This document shows positions 46,905 to 59,656 of a stretch of DNA of 64,000 bases, in pieces. Origin of the DNA: Siderastrea siderea (Eukaryota; Cnidaria; Anthozoa; Scleractinia; Rhizangiidae). The translations under genes and the position numbers were made by a program. The DNA lies in NCBI GenBank assembly GCA_964030785.1, contig OZ034971.1:36756304-36820303 (forward strand). The letters are read 5' to 3'. Under the pieces are notes generated by a model. The model was given only the letters and a program-made list of their open reading frames with translations. It made no database searches and was not told where the DNA came from. Within the stretch, counting starts at the first letter, position 1. Every line of letters starts with the position of its first letter.

Positions 46905-49263
46905 ATCTCAATGAAGAAAACATGAATCTTTCTACTTGTTCATTTCGCTCAATTTGTATCATATCTTAAAACAAGAAAACCTGTGGTTTATCAAAGACGG
47001 GCCCATACAAGCTGGAGTTATACAGTTGTGGGCACCTAGATTCAAAATGTTTTTCTGTCGGGTATCAAAGGTAAACAAATTTTGGGCGATCTGTTTTGAA
47101 AATTGCAAACAAAAAAAATCGCAAAAAAAAAAAATATTGAAAACCTGCAGCCAAAAATTCATACCAAACCGGAGATGCTAGAATTAAACCTTTGAATTCT
47201 CCTCCAGCCCTTGCATTTTCAGTATTTTCAGTATTTTGTGATACAGTAATAAATAGCATGCGTTTTATTAAATTGCATTACCTGTGTATTTGCGTGACTA
47301 CTTGTCGAAAATTGATCTCTAGCTAAACGCCAGGGGTTAAAGGTTTCTCTTGTAAATCAAGTCTTAGGCAGTTTATTCGAGACTAAGTTTGTTTGCACCG
47401 CTAAATGTTTTGATTCGACAAAATTAACCTAGTGACTCTGTAGATTGTAGCATTCCCCCCTCTTTATATGAGCTAGATTTCAAATGCATGAATTGGCATA
47501 TTTTGTGTGCAAGAACAGTGACAGATGTGATAACAAATGGCAAATAAACTCACAGTTATACGTGTAATTTACTTTCCACTTTTATCCAGAAAAGGCTATA
47601 AAAAGCCGCAGGAACTCTAAAGCCCGAAGTATATGCCTCTTCTATCAGTTGCCGAAATGCTACACTGTTTTTTTTTTTTCATAAGAACGCGTATGATTTG
47701 GCTGAGCCTGAGGATGTTCTTATTTTAGCCCATACATTTTCTTAAATTTTGGGGCAAATCTCAGCCTCAACGTTCTCAAATGGTTCTATAAAAGAAAAAG
47801 AGTGTATATTGTGTCCTGGAACAATCAATTCGTTCCTTTGAGCAGCTTGGAGCCCTTCAATGTCCAGTTCATTTGAATCGACACTTCCACGGCTTTCCCA
47901 TTTGTTTTCACTTTTTAAATGGCGTATTTTGATCCGTATAATGTCCAAAGCCCTCTTGAAAATTGCTGTTTACAAAAGTCGGTCGGGCCACCATTTTTCA
48001 AAGGGTCCTCGAAATATGCTATCGTGGTGGAGGCATTGCATTGACCTAGCCCTCTTCCGTCTCCACCCCCAGATATCTTTAAGTAACCAATCAATCACCC
48101 AGTGACCTTGAACAACCTACTACGAAGAGGAAACTTCAGTAAAACTAAAAGGCGGTGGCCGACAAGCTTACGGGCAACGCAACATACGCCTGATATCCTT
48201 GCCTCTAGTTCTGGCATTTGGTATCCAATTAATTAAACCCTATTCATACCGGGCTTTTCTTGGTCTTGTTGGACAGGGGATGAGAGGGGGCAGGGGCGCA
48301 GATTCCGCCCCACCTCCTTAATTCCGAGAATATTGAAGCTAAGACAACGGAACATACAGCGCACATAGTACGTCGAAAAAATGTTTCTTTGACGTCCGTA
48401 ACATGACCTCATGACATCATATGACGTAAGGTTTACGCCATACTTTTTAACGGCGAACGGCGGAAATGCACCAAAAAGGAATCAGAATCAACAAAGAACC
48501 CAAAAATGTTCCATAAATGTCAACGTTAACGCAAACAAGTTGTAATTTTTCATTTGAAGGTGGGAATGATTATTTTATATATTCACCCTCACTTCAGATT
48601 TATTTAAGAACAATTTTATGTTCTAACAAAAATAGAACAGTAATTTGTACTAATAATAACAGAAAATGGTATCGCATTTTAGCTTATATTTGAATACCGA
48701 GTACATAAAACTTTTCCTATTGATAATTTGTATCTACTGAATTGTAGAATACATATTCAGTGAATGTATAGCTCGTTAACTAACAGCTTGCAGATAGTCA
48801 TCTGGCTTTACTTTAAAGAATCTTCGTTTTCCGTAATTGCCACCCGCAAATGTTAATATACGTAAATTCACTGAAATTTTACATGTCGACCTAAGAACAT
48901 ATTCAGAATGTTTCTGTGCTCAAGTGGCCAAAAAATAAGAAGGTTGAGTACTGGCTCAGTCTGAACTCGAAATTTCGACGTTCTTTCAGTGTGAAACTGT
49001 TGGCATGAAATAAGGAGCTCCTGCGACATGCGCTGTAACTACGTGGGGTAACGTCATCTGTAGTCAAGGCAACTCAGAGACGGTAAAAGCGTCAATAACC
49101 GGCGTAGGTCTGTCTCGATTTTCCCGTTTAGCACCAACGAAAGAAACCTCTTTTAACAGGGAACTGCGAAATAAGTTATGAGTCGTAAACATTGCGTGGC
49201 AGCTCCTCAAAACGAACAAAACATGTAAAGGGTTTGCGTGATTCACGGTATTATGTCTAACTT
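46905..49263. other. No supported gene
   Basis: AT-rich, with short A or T runs. A 68-codon minus frame at 47742-47948 has no recognised motif or splice partners. Confidence 0.4.
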
Positions 49264-49681
49264 AAGCCTAGTTTTCACTAGGACATAAGCAGAAGAAAAA
49301 GCACAAGCATAAGTATAAGACAAGCATAAGCAAATGAGAGTACCGGCGACATAAGCATAAGGACATACGCGTACGCACGCGCAGAATACCATACGTGATG
49401 CAATTCTCGATACCAGCTCTCCTCGATCTCAAGATGGTGGACGAAAACGACATCTTTGTGGTTGACTGCCTTGTGCTTGTGCTTGTGCTTATGTCGCCTC
49501 CAGTTTTCATCGTCAAATCTGCGACATAAGCATAAGCATAAGCACAAGCTGACACAAGAAGAACGAAAGTGTCCGTTCTTTGTGTGTCGGCTTGTGCTTA
49601 TATCGCCGGTGTTCTCAATTGCTTGTGCTTGTGTTTATGCTTATGCTTGTGCTTTACTTATGTCCTAGTGAAAACTAGCCT
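49264..49681. mobile_element. Inverted-repeat element built of CATAAG/CTTATG motifs
   Basis: Ends GCCTAGTTTTCACTAGGACA and its inverse (..CTAGTGAAAACTAGCC) are almost identical. Both arms are filled with GCATAAGCATAAGC-type hexamers or their inverse. The frames across it (ACAYAYAYV peptides) are artefacts. Confidence 0.8.
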
Positions 49682-50298
49682 TTATGTAGGAAAGAACACT
49701 TAAAATAAAACTTTTTTTACAATAGTTGTTCAGTTCAGTTGTAACAGTTTTTTCAGTTGTTCTTCAAGAGAAGTCTTCTTGGTACGATAATTCGATAATT
49801 GCAGATTAGCTAGTGAGGATGTAATCTTCGAGTCGCAGAGTTTTGACTGATTCGCGCCTTCGGTTTGATTACGTCGAATGATATGACCTCGATTTTGTGT
49901 TAGCCAACTTTCCATGATCATATTTAACAGTATAAATTCAACCCACCAACTATCTAGTCAACTGGAATTTAACATGAGTTAGAAATGCTGAGAAAATGAC
50001 ATTTCTCGCTCAAAAATCGTTGAAAAATGACTTATAATTCTGTATTCATGTTCAGGTAAGATCTGTTTCACTTGTGGTGTTGCTAAATAAAATTGGTTTT
50101 ACTTCTCGCCGCGGTACAAAGCCGTTTGGTCTTTTTAAGTGACAAGTGTTGTTTCTTCTGGACCTTCAGTCTCAGTCCACGCGCGGTCTATCTCCCTTTA
50201 GTTCAGTTCAGGATCCACTCTTTGGTCTGGGTTATAGTTACTATTTATTGTGTGATTATCTTTATGTTTACATTTAGTTTGTGTTACTTTTGTTGCAG

Positions 50299-53200
50299 TC
50301 GTATGTCTATGTGGTGATCATGGAAGGTTCTGTTGTGGAACCTTGTGTTATCTTCAGATGCACAGCTAAGCCTGGCCCCATTAAAAAAACAGCCATCATG
50401 AGTGCTGTATTTCGCGTGAAGAATTCTTTTCTAAGACGTCTCACGAAAGGTGTAACTTCACGTTGTCTATTATTGAAAGATGGTAAGCATCTCCTATCGC
50501 AACAACTGGAATTGTAATGCCAAACCAACAAAAGCGATTCTTCTGATCAGACAACAGAATCAGTGAGTAAAAGGGAGGGAAAGGGAGAAGGCCTAAAATC
50601 AACGAGCCATTAGACGTGAAGGACAAGCTATCTTTTATGTTTTCGATGAAAGGTCCTCACTCCACACCTGTCGATAGTCTCTTGTGATTATATCAACCAG
50701 TCACGAGATTATTGTTTACAGTCCCCAACGACTTCAGGCACTAAATAGCTTATCATTGATCTATACTTTCACATACCGCAAGTTAAAAATCCCCTTACGT
50801 CTGCCTTCTGTAGTTGTAACTCGGAATAGCTTTTTGATGGTAGGAAATAAATAGGCTACGTAACGAAGTTAAGCTGTTCTCTATTTTAGCGTTTTGTTGT
50901 ACATACGTCAACCAATGTGTACCTAACTTACTGCCCACCATTAATAAAATCAAACGGTTGTCGTTCCCGTAATGTCCACCGTTTTCTTCCTATTGTAGAA
51001 ATGGCCGCTGTTGATCAAATTGAAGCCTCCACCAAGACCCGGGAAGGAGCTTCACATCTGACTCAAGCAACAGAAGGTATCAACCGAATAGCTCCAGGCA
51101 TGTCTAACATCACAGAAAACGAAAAAATGGCCGTGGAAGTTGTGAACATGATTGACGATGCTATTAACTTTCACCAAAGCGATTGTATTGTTAGGGCTCG
51201 AAGTAAGCTTTGCGACATTGTTAGATTTATGAAAAAAGTCGATGCCAAAGATTTCAGGACTCCCACCAAGTATTTCTGGGAAGTGGTTAATCGGGGGAAA
51301 GAGGTCTTTTTTGAGGGAGGCGTAAGTTGCGCTGTTAAGCATGGAACTATAATTTTGGATTTAAGTAGTTCTGGCACCCAGATATACGAAAACTTGCTTA
51401 CCATACTTGGCGCATTTGCTTTGGAAACGTCTGAATTTCAGATTGCGAAGGAGACTTTTTCCACTTTGATCGACTCGCTCTTTGATCGGCTTGAAACCGC
51501 AACTAGTCGTTTGCGCGACTTAGGAGCTGCTTACAACAACAGAGGCTGCATTTCGCTTATTACTGGGGACTTCAACCAAGCAGGAAACGATTTCGAAAAC
51601 TCGAAAAGACATTTCTATTGTGAAAAACATGGGAAGCTACCTGGTTTGTCAGTGAACCCCATGATTATTGCAGTAAGGAGCAATATCAGTCGTTTGAACC
51701 TGATGTCCAGGAATTTTGCAAAGGGCCTTGAAGAGCAAGAGAAACTTGTGCAAGAATGTAAAGCTAAAATACATGAGCTGCCTCTTCAAACGATTTTTAT
51801 GGTAATGCATAACCAAGCAGTGTTACATACTACTCTCGGAAACTTGCCCAAAGCGGAGAAGGAATTAAGGTGGATGATATGGTACTGTAGAACAATGAAA
51901 AGAGAAGAGTGCGATTTCTTATTAAACTTCGTTTCGCTGCAGCTCTGCGAAGTATTACTTCTCCGTGGAAAAGCTAGAGAAGCCCACGTAGCATTTCCTT
52001 TTGAGGCACTAAGTGTACATGACCTGATACCCACCCTTGGAGGACTTCATTTTAACGTCAGAATGGAGGCATTTGAAAAGATGATTGACGTTTTAGTCAA
52101 GAGTGGGGAAATGAAAGATGCCTGCGAACTACTGCACAGTGGTTTAAGAATTGTCATCGACGCTTTTGGCCCTGAACATTTTAATGTTGCGTCACTACTT
52201 CACAAGCAAGGCTCGATTTTGAAACTTATGGGAGATGTGTCTAGTGCGATGGGAAAATTCGAACGCTCTGCAGAAATCTTGAGAAAGATATTTGGAGACA
52301 AGCATCCACTTCTGATCAAATGTTACATGTCGCTTGGTGATGTGGCCTTTCAACTTGGCCCCACAGACAAATCTTATCTTTACTTTCAACGAGCGATGGA
52401 AAACGTTGAAATCATTTATCAAGTGTCATTTCCAGATCAGTTGGCCACGAACTACATCAAAATAACCAGACGCTCCAGCCACATTTCATGCGGAATAGTT
52501 CAAGGGAGCAGCAGAAGTAAGATACAGGAGCATAGGATTGAAGGATTGGTTGCCGAGTATGGCCTAGCTTTAGCCGTGCTGTTATCTAGACTAAATGTCA
52601 AACATGCTTCACGAAGATTCAGAATCAGGGGAAAGCAGCCACTCCAAACAAACAGTGGAATAGTTCAGAACTCAGAATCCGTTTTGATTGTGTCTAAAAA
52701 ATGCGCCTGTGATCTGTTGCAAAGTGGTCAAGCGTTGCTTCGTCAAGGAATGACAAAAGAAGCCGTTGCCTTCTTCCAGCACGCGAGCAAGTATTGTCTC
52801 TCTCAAGGCCATTCTAATGCGTCCCTGGTACGTCTTTACACCGTGTTCAGCCATACAAGCTTGATGGACCAAACCAAAAGGGATAAAGGGCATGTTTTGA
52901 AGAAATACTTGGAAGAACTTACCGATGTCGTGACAAACAGTCGTATTGAGGACGGATTCATGAGGAGCTCCGAAGACACAGAGATGTTGACATTTGACAG
53001 TCACCTGAATTTGAAGCTAGTGCTCATACTTCTCATCTTACTGTCCATACAGCTAAAAATGCATGATACCACGTTTGCAGCGTATGACCTCTATGTTTCC
53101 TTGTCTCTGAACGATGACAAAGCCATTTTTTCTCTCAACAATGGGCTTCAGGTTTATGCATCAAGAACTTCAATTACCTGTAATGGAAAAACTGCCGTCC

Positions 53201-54237
53201 AAGATTTCCTTTTTTCGTCTTCGATCGGTCTCATTAAATCTGACTCTGAGTGCCACCTTACTGGAAAGCCTTTGTTCAGGAGCTTGGCCTACAAGAACAA
53301 CGTTCCAACGAATAGTCTACTGGCGAGTTACAGTGCGTCTGCCTTTGTAGACATCGGCGATGTGAAGCGATTGGAGCAGAAGATTTTAAGCTCATTCCAA
53401 GAACATTTTGAAATCAATTTTCTTGACACTGGAAGAAAAGCGACTCAAGTTGCTGTCGATCTTACTCCCTCTTCTTGTTTTGAACAAAACATCCTGGTAA
53501 CAGGCAGTCGTATTGAACTCCTGCCTCTCTGCTTCTCAGGAAAGGAAGACACTGAAGAGATACACAGCGAGGGGAGTAATATTTCTTTCATTTTCCCGGT
53601 TTTGTGTGAGAAGACCACCTGCATGACCTTTGCAGATAAGCTGACAAGCTGCTTCATGTTTAGCAGAATCGGTATATGCCTTCTTCAGCAAGGTAATTCA
53701 GGGAAGATTTCTGTGATGAGGGTACAAAATCAGTGCCTTGTCCTAACCGTTACTGATCCACTTAAAGCCAAAATCACTCTGTGGTACGAGGGCAGATCTA
53801 TCAAGCAAAAGGTTCAACTCATAGATATCGCAGCTGAGAACCATCAACACAGCTATATCGAGTCCGAGGAGAATCCAAGTTATTGTCGCAGAGCGTTTGA
53901 CAAATTCTCCCCATCAGCAATTCTGCAGAGGGCAAAAACACGTGAGCTGGCATGTGAAACTACTGAAGTTCAGCACCAATGTTCGCAGTCTGTTGAGATC
54001 CCGATTGTCTCAGACGTATCCTCTGAGCCAAATGGCATTCCGCTAGATGATCGTCAAATGGAAAAACCATCAAGTTCAATCTTCAGTGAAGAAACGGCAA
54101 GTAACGCGATTCCATCTTCTCTCCTAAAAGCGGAATATACCCACACTCTATCATTTTTTCATGATCGCTTTACTCGAAACTCTCTGTGCTGCTCAACGCA
54201 TGTGGTCCTCATTCAGAGCGCACTTAAGCAATGTTAG
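50299..54237 (+). CDS. Large TPR-repeat protein, two coding exons (50320-50482, 50999-54237)
   Basis: The second exon is a 3.2-kb open stretch preceded by a pyrimidine-rich acceptor ending at 50998, two bases before an ATG at 51001. A short upstream exon has a good acceptor (TTGCAG, ending 50298) and donor (G|GTAAGC at 50483). Its frame, from the ATG at 50320, joins in phase 1 to the second exon and gives 1133 residues. Counting from the ATG at 51001, TPR-type helices are visible near residues 175-215 (a YNNRG segment), 270-300 and 395-470. The last group contains NVASLLHKQG and YMSLGDVAFQLG and resembles kinesin-light-chain-type repeats. Another lies near 570-600. The protein is probably a cytosolic scaffold, since no signal peptide or membrane segment is evident. 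The C-terminal third has no recognised domain. The stop is followed by AATAAA at 54254. Upstream 5' exons may exist. An alternative 3' splice to the CHY exon is discussed in the findings. The TPR assignment is firm; the partners are unknown. Confidence 0.8.
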
Positions 54238-54253
54238 GAACATTAGCATGCAC

Positions 54254-54259
54254 AATAAA
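54254..54259 (+). promoter_or_regulatory. Polyadenylation signal AATAAA after the TPR gene
   Basis: A canonical AATAAA lies 17 bases after the stop codon of the TPR gene. It supports a transcript that ends before the next large exon. Such hexamers also occur by chance in AT-rich DNA. Confidence 0.4.
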
Positions 54260-54517
54260 AAATGAATCGTTTTTATGATATCTTTTATACCTAGTATACT
54301 ACATCCAATAGTAAAGCTGGTTAACGCATTTGGTATTAGAAACTCGAAACAGTGATATGGGTTAAGGAACGGAAAGGATCAGAAGCTGTTTTCCTAGGTA
54401 CACTAAAGAAGTCAAAGACGCGAAATAAGATGAAAATGGTGTCGCTATTTTTCACGGCATAATTTTCAGACAAAAGTTCCTTTTACTTACTTGCAACTTC
54501 TGTTTTGTGATTGCTAG

Positions 54518-57361
54518 GAGGAGTATGAAGGTTTGAGAAAATGTTTTGAGTTCAGTACGCTGGAGTGTTTGACGGCAATCAGTGAGATATCTCGCCAGAT
54601 TTATGGAAACGTGGTACTTGAGAACGGCGACTTTGCGGGGGAACAAAGTGAAGCTCAAACAGATCACATGAGCCATGTCCCTGATCCGAACGTCGCTCCA
54701 GATCCTAACACCACTTCAAGTCCATCTGGCCAAGACACTATTTTCAGTCCACCTAACCAAGAGGCCATTTCCAGTGATTTTCAACAGGCCTCCTCAAGTC
54801 ATGAAGCTTCTACAGAAAGTCAGAATTTATCACTCTCAACGGCTCCTGATTCGGCAGCAACAGAGTCCCAGTATTTATTACTCAGGGAAGGAACTACAAC
54901 AAACGAAGCGAACGTTGATGCCAAGCAGTTGGGGAGAAAGCTGTTTGAGGAAGACAAAAAGGCGAGGAGTTCTTTTGTTGCAACGTTTTCTAAAGACCTA
55001 AAGAGAAAAGAAGAGTCAAGGAAAATGAACGTCTTGGAAGACAGCGAGTGCTCTTCAAATGAATCTTCCGAAGAACCGGTGGTGGGAGAACACACCCACA
55101 ATGAGGCGGGTCACGATGAATCTGGTAAAAGTGATTTGAAGGTCTGTGATGCCGAGAAGGCACTGGATTTCGAAGAAAGCAATGGAGGATGCTCATCTTC
55201 AGAAGATCTAAAAATGTCAAGGAGCCTCGAAAATCTTGAAACGATCGATGAAAACGAGAGAGCAGCTATTCTTCCGACGGTCAAAGAAGACGCTAGTGCA
55301 AAGACTGATTTTAAACCTATCAAAGAATTATCTCAGGGAGCCACAAAAGACAACCACAATGAGATCGTGGAAAATTTCCTGACAAATAAAGGAGCCGAGA
55401 ATGCTATATTGAAGAAGGCCTCTGTAGTTTCTCAAAGGGAATGTGGAGCCGGTTTCTCTGACTGCAATCAAATACACCATCAAAAGCGAGAAGATCTGCA
55501 AATTGGCTCAAGAGGGAAGACACAGAGTGAAGATTTAGACAGAGTGCATGGTGAAATCGATCCAGATGAGAGGAGAGAGGACTACCGGTACCTTTGGAAA
55601 GAAATGAATAAGAAGGAAAAGGGGGAAACTGGGATCAGAAATAAAAGTATTACTACTCAGACGAAAAGGTCAAGACTAACTTCTCAAGAAAACGGCGAGG
55701 CGTTTTTTGAAGGACCCTGGGAACAATACCTAAGCGACTTTAATGGGGATGCCACCGATGCAAGACTTTGGGATTCTCAAAGTGGTAAAAGTGACGCCAA
55801 ACAGAGTGGAGTATTCGCAGGAAATAGCAAACGAAAGGATGGCAGTTTAATATTGAGTTCTGGGAAAGAGGTTCACAGCCAAGATTGGATAAAAACCACT
55901 TGCCGGCAATTCCTCGACGATGATGTTATTGCAGACGGCCATGTCACCCATAATTTAACACAAACAAATCAAGATGTTGTTGACGGACCTATCATAACGC
56001 CTAAAAAGCCTAGCAATAAAGCAGCAATGGGTCTTGTAGGAGGTGAGGAGGCTACAAGTGGCAGAAGTAGAAGTGACTTCTACCGATTGAGTGCAGACGA
56101 GCCGATAAAGAATGGAAAGCCTCTGCCATTAGAAGCTTGTGATGTCGTCGACGGACCCGCTGATCCTCCTAGGGTTGATGCTAGCATCGGGTATATATCT
56201 CCAAACTTCGGAGGAGCGAGACCAAAAGAGATATTCTCGAAGACCCTAAGAAACTCTGGCACAAGCTCCAAATTGATGTATCCCGTAAATCACCTGACTG
56301 AAAATGGGTCGGTTGGCTTAGATCCTGGTTTTGTGGCGCGCCATGCTGTCACTTGGAATTCACTGAATTCTTCGTTTGGTTACTTGAACTGCAACGGAGC
56401 AACATGGGAAGACGTTTCTGATGATCACTACTTTTCAGCCAACTATTGCAACAATAATGGGAGCCCAAAGATACTTGGCGAAAGGTCGCTACAGAGAAGT
56501 AACATGCCTAAAATGGGTAGTAAAATCGGTTTTCCTGCAAGGGAAGCTTGTCAAGAAAGAAACTCTCTCCATAGTAATGTTCAACCCACGGCTAGTTATC
56601 AGGCACCTACAATTAAGCAAGATGAAAGCTGGCATTTTCCACCTCTTCCAAATACTACTGAAAAACAAGTCTCACCGCGCCTTTTCACGACCTATGATAA
56701 CCAGAGATGTGCCATTCAGGAAAATTCTACTCAAGTTCTTAATCCATTGTTTGACTTGCCTGGGACACAGAGTCCTTACAATGACATGGTGTCAATGACG
56801 AACGAGTTCTATAGCAGAGGTGGAAGCTATGGTGATAACACAATACATTCACCTGGTAACAGTCAAGCAGATTCAGCAGCAGTAAGCGAAGGTAACCAAG
56901 ATTCAGCTGAAGACGCTACGGATTCGCTTCTCGCGTGCCTCGCAAAAGCCATGACGAGAACTGTCAAACTATTCGCTTCAAGTGATAATGTCGGAAAACA
57001 TGTCGAATCGAAAGGAAAACCAGTCGAAAAAATGAGTGTACAGGAACAAGCGAGTGCTGATGGACAAAATGAACAAACCGAGAGAGTCGAAGAATTGAAT
57101 TCTAGAGAACACGCAGCCCCTCTTCCACAAAGTGATCAAACAGTGGACACTGTGAGTGAAGTTCCACGCACACCTGTACAGGAAAGCCCGCGTCCTGTGT
57201 GCAGCCATTATCAGCGCAGATGCCTCGTCAGTTTTCCTTGCTGTGGGAAGTTCTATCCATGCCATCGATGCCACAATGATTCCAAAGCTTGCACTTATGA
57301 TCAGGCGAGAGCCATCAATGCTACGCACATCAGATGCACCATCTGTTACCATGAGCAAGTG
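54518..57361 (+). CDS. Large exon: disordered region plus C-terminal CHY zinc finger (partial gene)
   Basis: The frame is open for about 948 codons from an acceptor (GATTGCTAG|GAG, ending 54517) to a donor (AGTG|GTGAGA at 57362). It starts in phase 0 with no initiator nearby, so it needs an upstream exon. Most of it is low-complexity and charged (Ser, Glu, Asp, Lys, Asn) with no recognised fold. The last 55 residues form the first half of a CHY-type zinc finger: C-S-H-Y near the beginning, then F-P-C-C-G, Y-P-C-H-R-C-H-N, N-A-T-H and C-T-I-C-Y-H-E-Q. This resembles the Hot13/RCHY1-type CHY fold, which binds zinc. The second half of the domain (a further pair of Cys-x2-Cys) must be in a later exon, which I did not find before 61.6 kb. 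The exon lies 280 bases after the TPR stop on the same strand. It may be a separate gene or the 3' part of the same one. The CHY call is strong; the gene boundaries are uncertain. Confidence 0.75.
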
Positions 57362-59656
57362 GTGAGATCATATTACATCCATTTTTAACTATACGATTTA
57401 TTGAACTTGTTTAACGTCAATGATTGATTATCGCGTATTATCACGTAGATGTGTCACTCTCTAGTGAGTTTCTAGAGGGTTTGTGCATAAATAAACGCGC
57501 TATTGTTACCTTAAATAGGTTAGTTTGCGGTGCTTGGTGTTCCGTTTTGTCATTACATGTTGCGTCTCCTTAAGTTATGTTGCCTTAGGTTATGGTATAA
57601 CGTGCACCGCAATATATGTTATGTTACGTTCTTACGTTGTTGTGTTTCGTTATGTGGTGTTCGTTTCTGCTCATTGTGTCGTGGTGTTATGTAAAGTGTG
57701 TATCGCCTAACGTTCACGTTGCTGCGTTAAATAGGGTGATGTTACGTTACGTTTTGAAGTAACAAGATAATCTAAATAATTATGTTAGGTATCCTAGCAT
57801 TCACTTAGTTTAATATCTTGGTAAATGCCGAGTCACGGTCTCTGTGATGCACGTGTAAGAGGGACTCAATGAGGTAAAATTTCAGCCGTTTAAAAACGTT
57901 ACGGAGTAAATGTAATCACCACCTGCCAAAAAGGATAAACTTGTTGACATCAGTCATGATAGTCCGGCGGCATAGCTGAAAATTTCGGCTGAATTGTGTA
58001 CTTCTTGTTACCGACCTAAAATTTGGCACACACAGAGAGACTATCGAGCAGAACATTTTTAGCTATAGAACCACCTTCACAGTTACGCCGTTTCCATGGA
58101 AACTGCATTTAAATGAGCTACACGTGAAAAGCCATTTCGTTCGTATTTTAGAGGACATTGGGATATCAGTCGGCGTATAGGGATGGCCAGTAGGGGCCAG
58201 ATGTAGAAGGGAATTAAATGTCGTCGCCATGGTAACCACATCCTAATTTATGCGTGTAAATTAATTTATGCCATTTATGCAGCGTTTGCTCGTTCAGATT
58301 AGGAAAACGATAATCACACATCATTCTTTCTTTAGTATATCTCGTCAGAGGTAAGACGTTACAACTTGCCAGGTGTCACTATGGCAACCCATAACGAGCC
58401 AGACGCTCTTAGCAACCAAAAATTACCTTGGGATCCCGCAGAGATATGTGTCTTTAAGACACGTATCTCTGCGTGAAGCCCAGTAACTTACTAGCATTCG
58501 AATGTAATTAAATCAGTTTTGATGATCGTTTCTGTTCCACTTAGGCGTTAATTTTGGCGCGAATGTGTTATAAGCTTTAAGCGTGAAATTCTTTCTTGCT
58601 TGTTTTAATTGATTCTAATGTTATTCATGGCGTTTGAGAGATACATAAACAGGTTTTAATTGCGATGTGGCAGGAAATCGCTTAAAAACGTATAGCCTTG
58701 AAGAAGAAAAATTTAGGCTGTTGACCACGCGACGGATCTCTATCGGCAAATCAAAAAAACTACACTCTATTCAAGCACACTGTCCTGGCGTTAGTGATAC
58801 TGCAAAATAATTAAAAATTACATCCCGCTTGACTCGACCGGCAAAGCCTGAAACAAGGATAACAACGCTGAAATACTACGTGAAATTATCAGCCGCTTAA
58901 ATTTCTTCCAGACGAGCTAATATTATCCTTTTCCGGTAGGAGATTTGTACCGCGTTAACATATTCCGTTTTTGCGACGATGAGCTCCTTCTGCCATGAAA
59001 TAGTAAGACAAAGACTGAATTTTACCGACATAGGATTCTGGACCAGTATCTAGACTATGAGCAGTCTCTTTTCACTCAAGAATAGTCAGGCAAAAAGAAC
59101 ACCCTGTCATGTCGAACGTGAACATGCTCATAACGCGCGCATCACGTTTTCACACCCAGGCGATTTTCGCTCTCGCTCGTGTCTCTCGCGTGTCCTTTGT
59201 GCTATGTCTTCTTGTGTACTTTCCGGTATCATGTAAAATAAATACAGAGCGAACCAAAATAAACTCACACGGTTCGAAAGTCGCACCGGAATAATTATAA
59301 GCACCTCCAATTTTATTCTGGTTCCAACTTGCGAAATACGGACAACATTTGACAGCGCAGGGCTTCTGACTAACTGTAGTGTTCGGGGGTTCTTTTGGTG
59401 CACTGAGAATAGGCACAAGCATCAGAAAAAGGAAATATTTAGTCAAAAGAAAACAAAGTGACCATTAAGCAGGCGGGCGTGAAATACACAGGCTTTGCGT
59501 GCGATAATAAAATAAGGCAATAATTCCAAACCGTTTTTTCAGGGGCTTATCTTTGAGGTAGGATTGTTTTTAGGGGAGAGGGGTTATTGATAATAAGACA
59601 AGAATCACTTTTATCCCATTAAATTGGAGGGCGATTCTTCAGAAAAAGTACGGAGA
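57362..59656. other. Presumed intron or intergenic DNA after the CHY exon
   Basis: I searched by eye for the missing second half of the CHY finger (paired Cys-x2-Cys) and did not find it. A stretch at 57530-57730 has many GTTATG/GTTACG motifs. The 58.4-kb palindrome also lies here. Confidence 0.4.
58438..58473. repeat. 36-bp palindrome without loop
   Basis: CGCAGAGATATGTGTCTT is followed directly by its inverse AAGACACGTATCTCTGCG with one mismatch. Confidence 0.7.

Noticed and set aside
49268..49668. Cysteine/tyrosine-rich proteins on both strands
   Set aside because: Translation of CATAAG hexamers within an inverted-repeat element.
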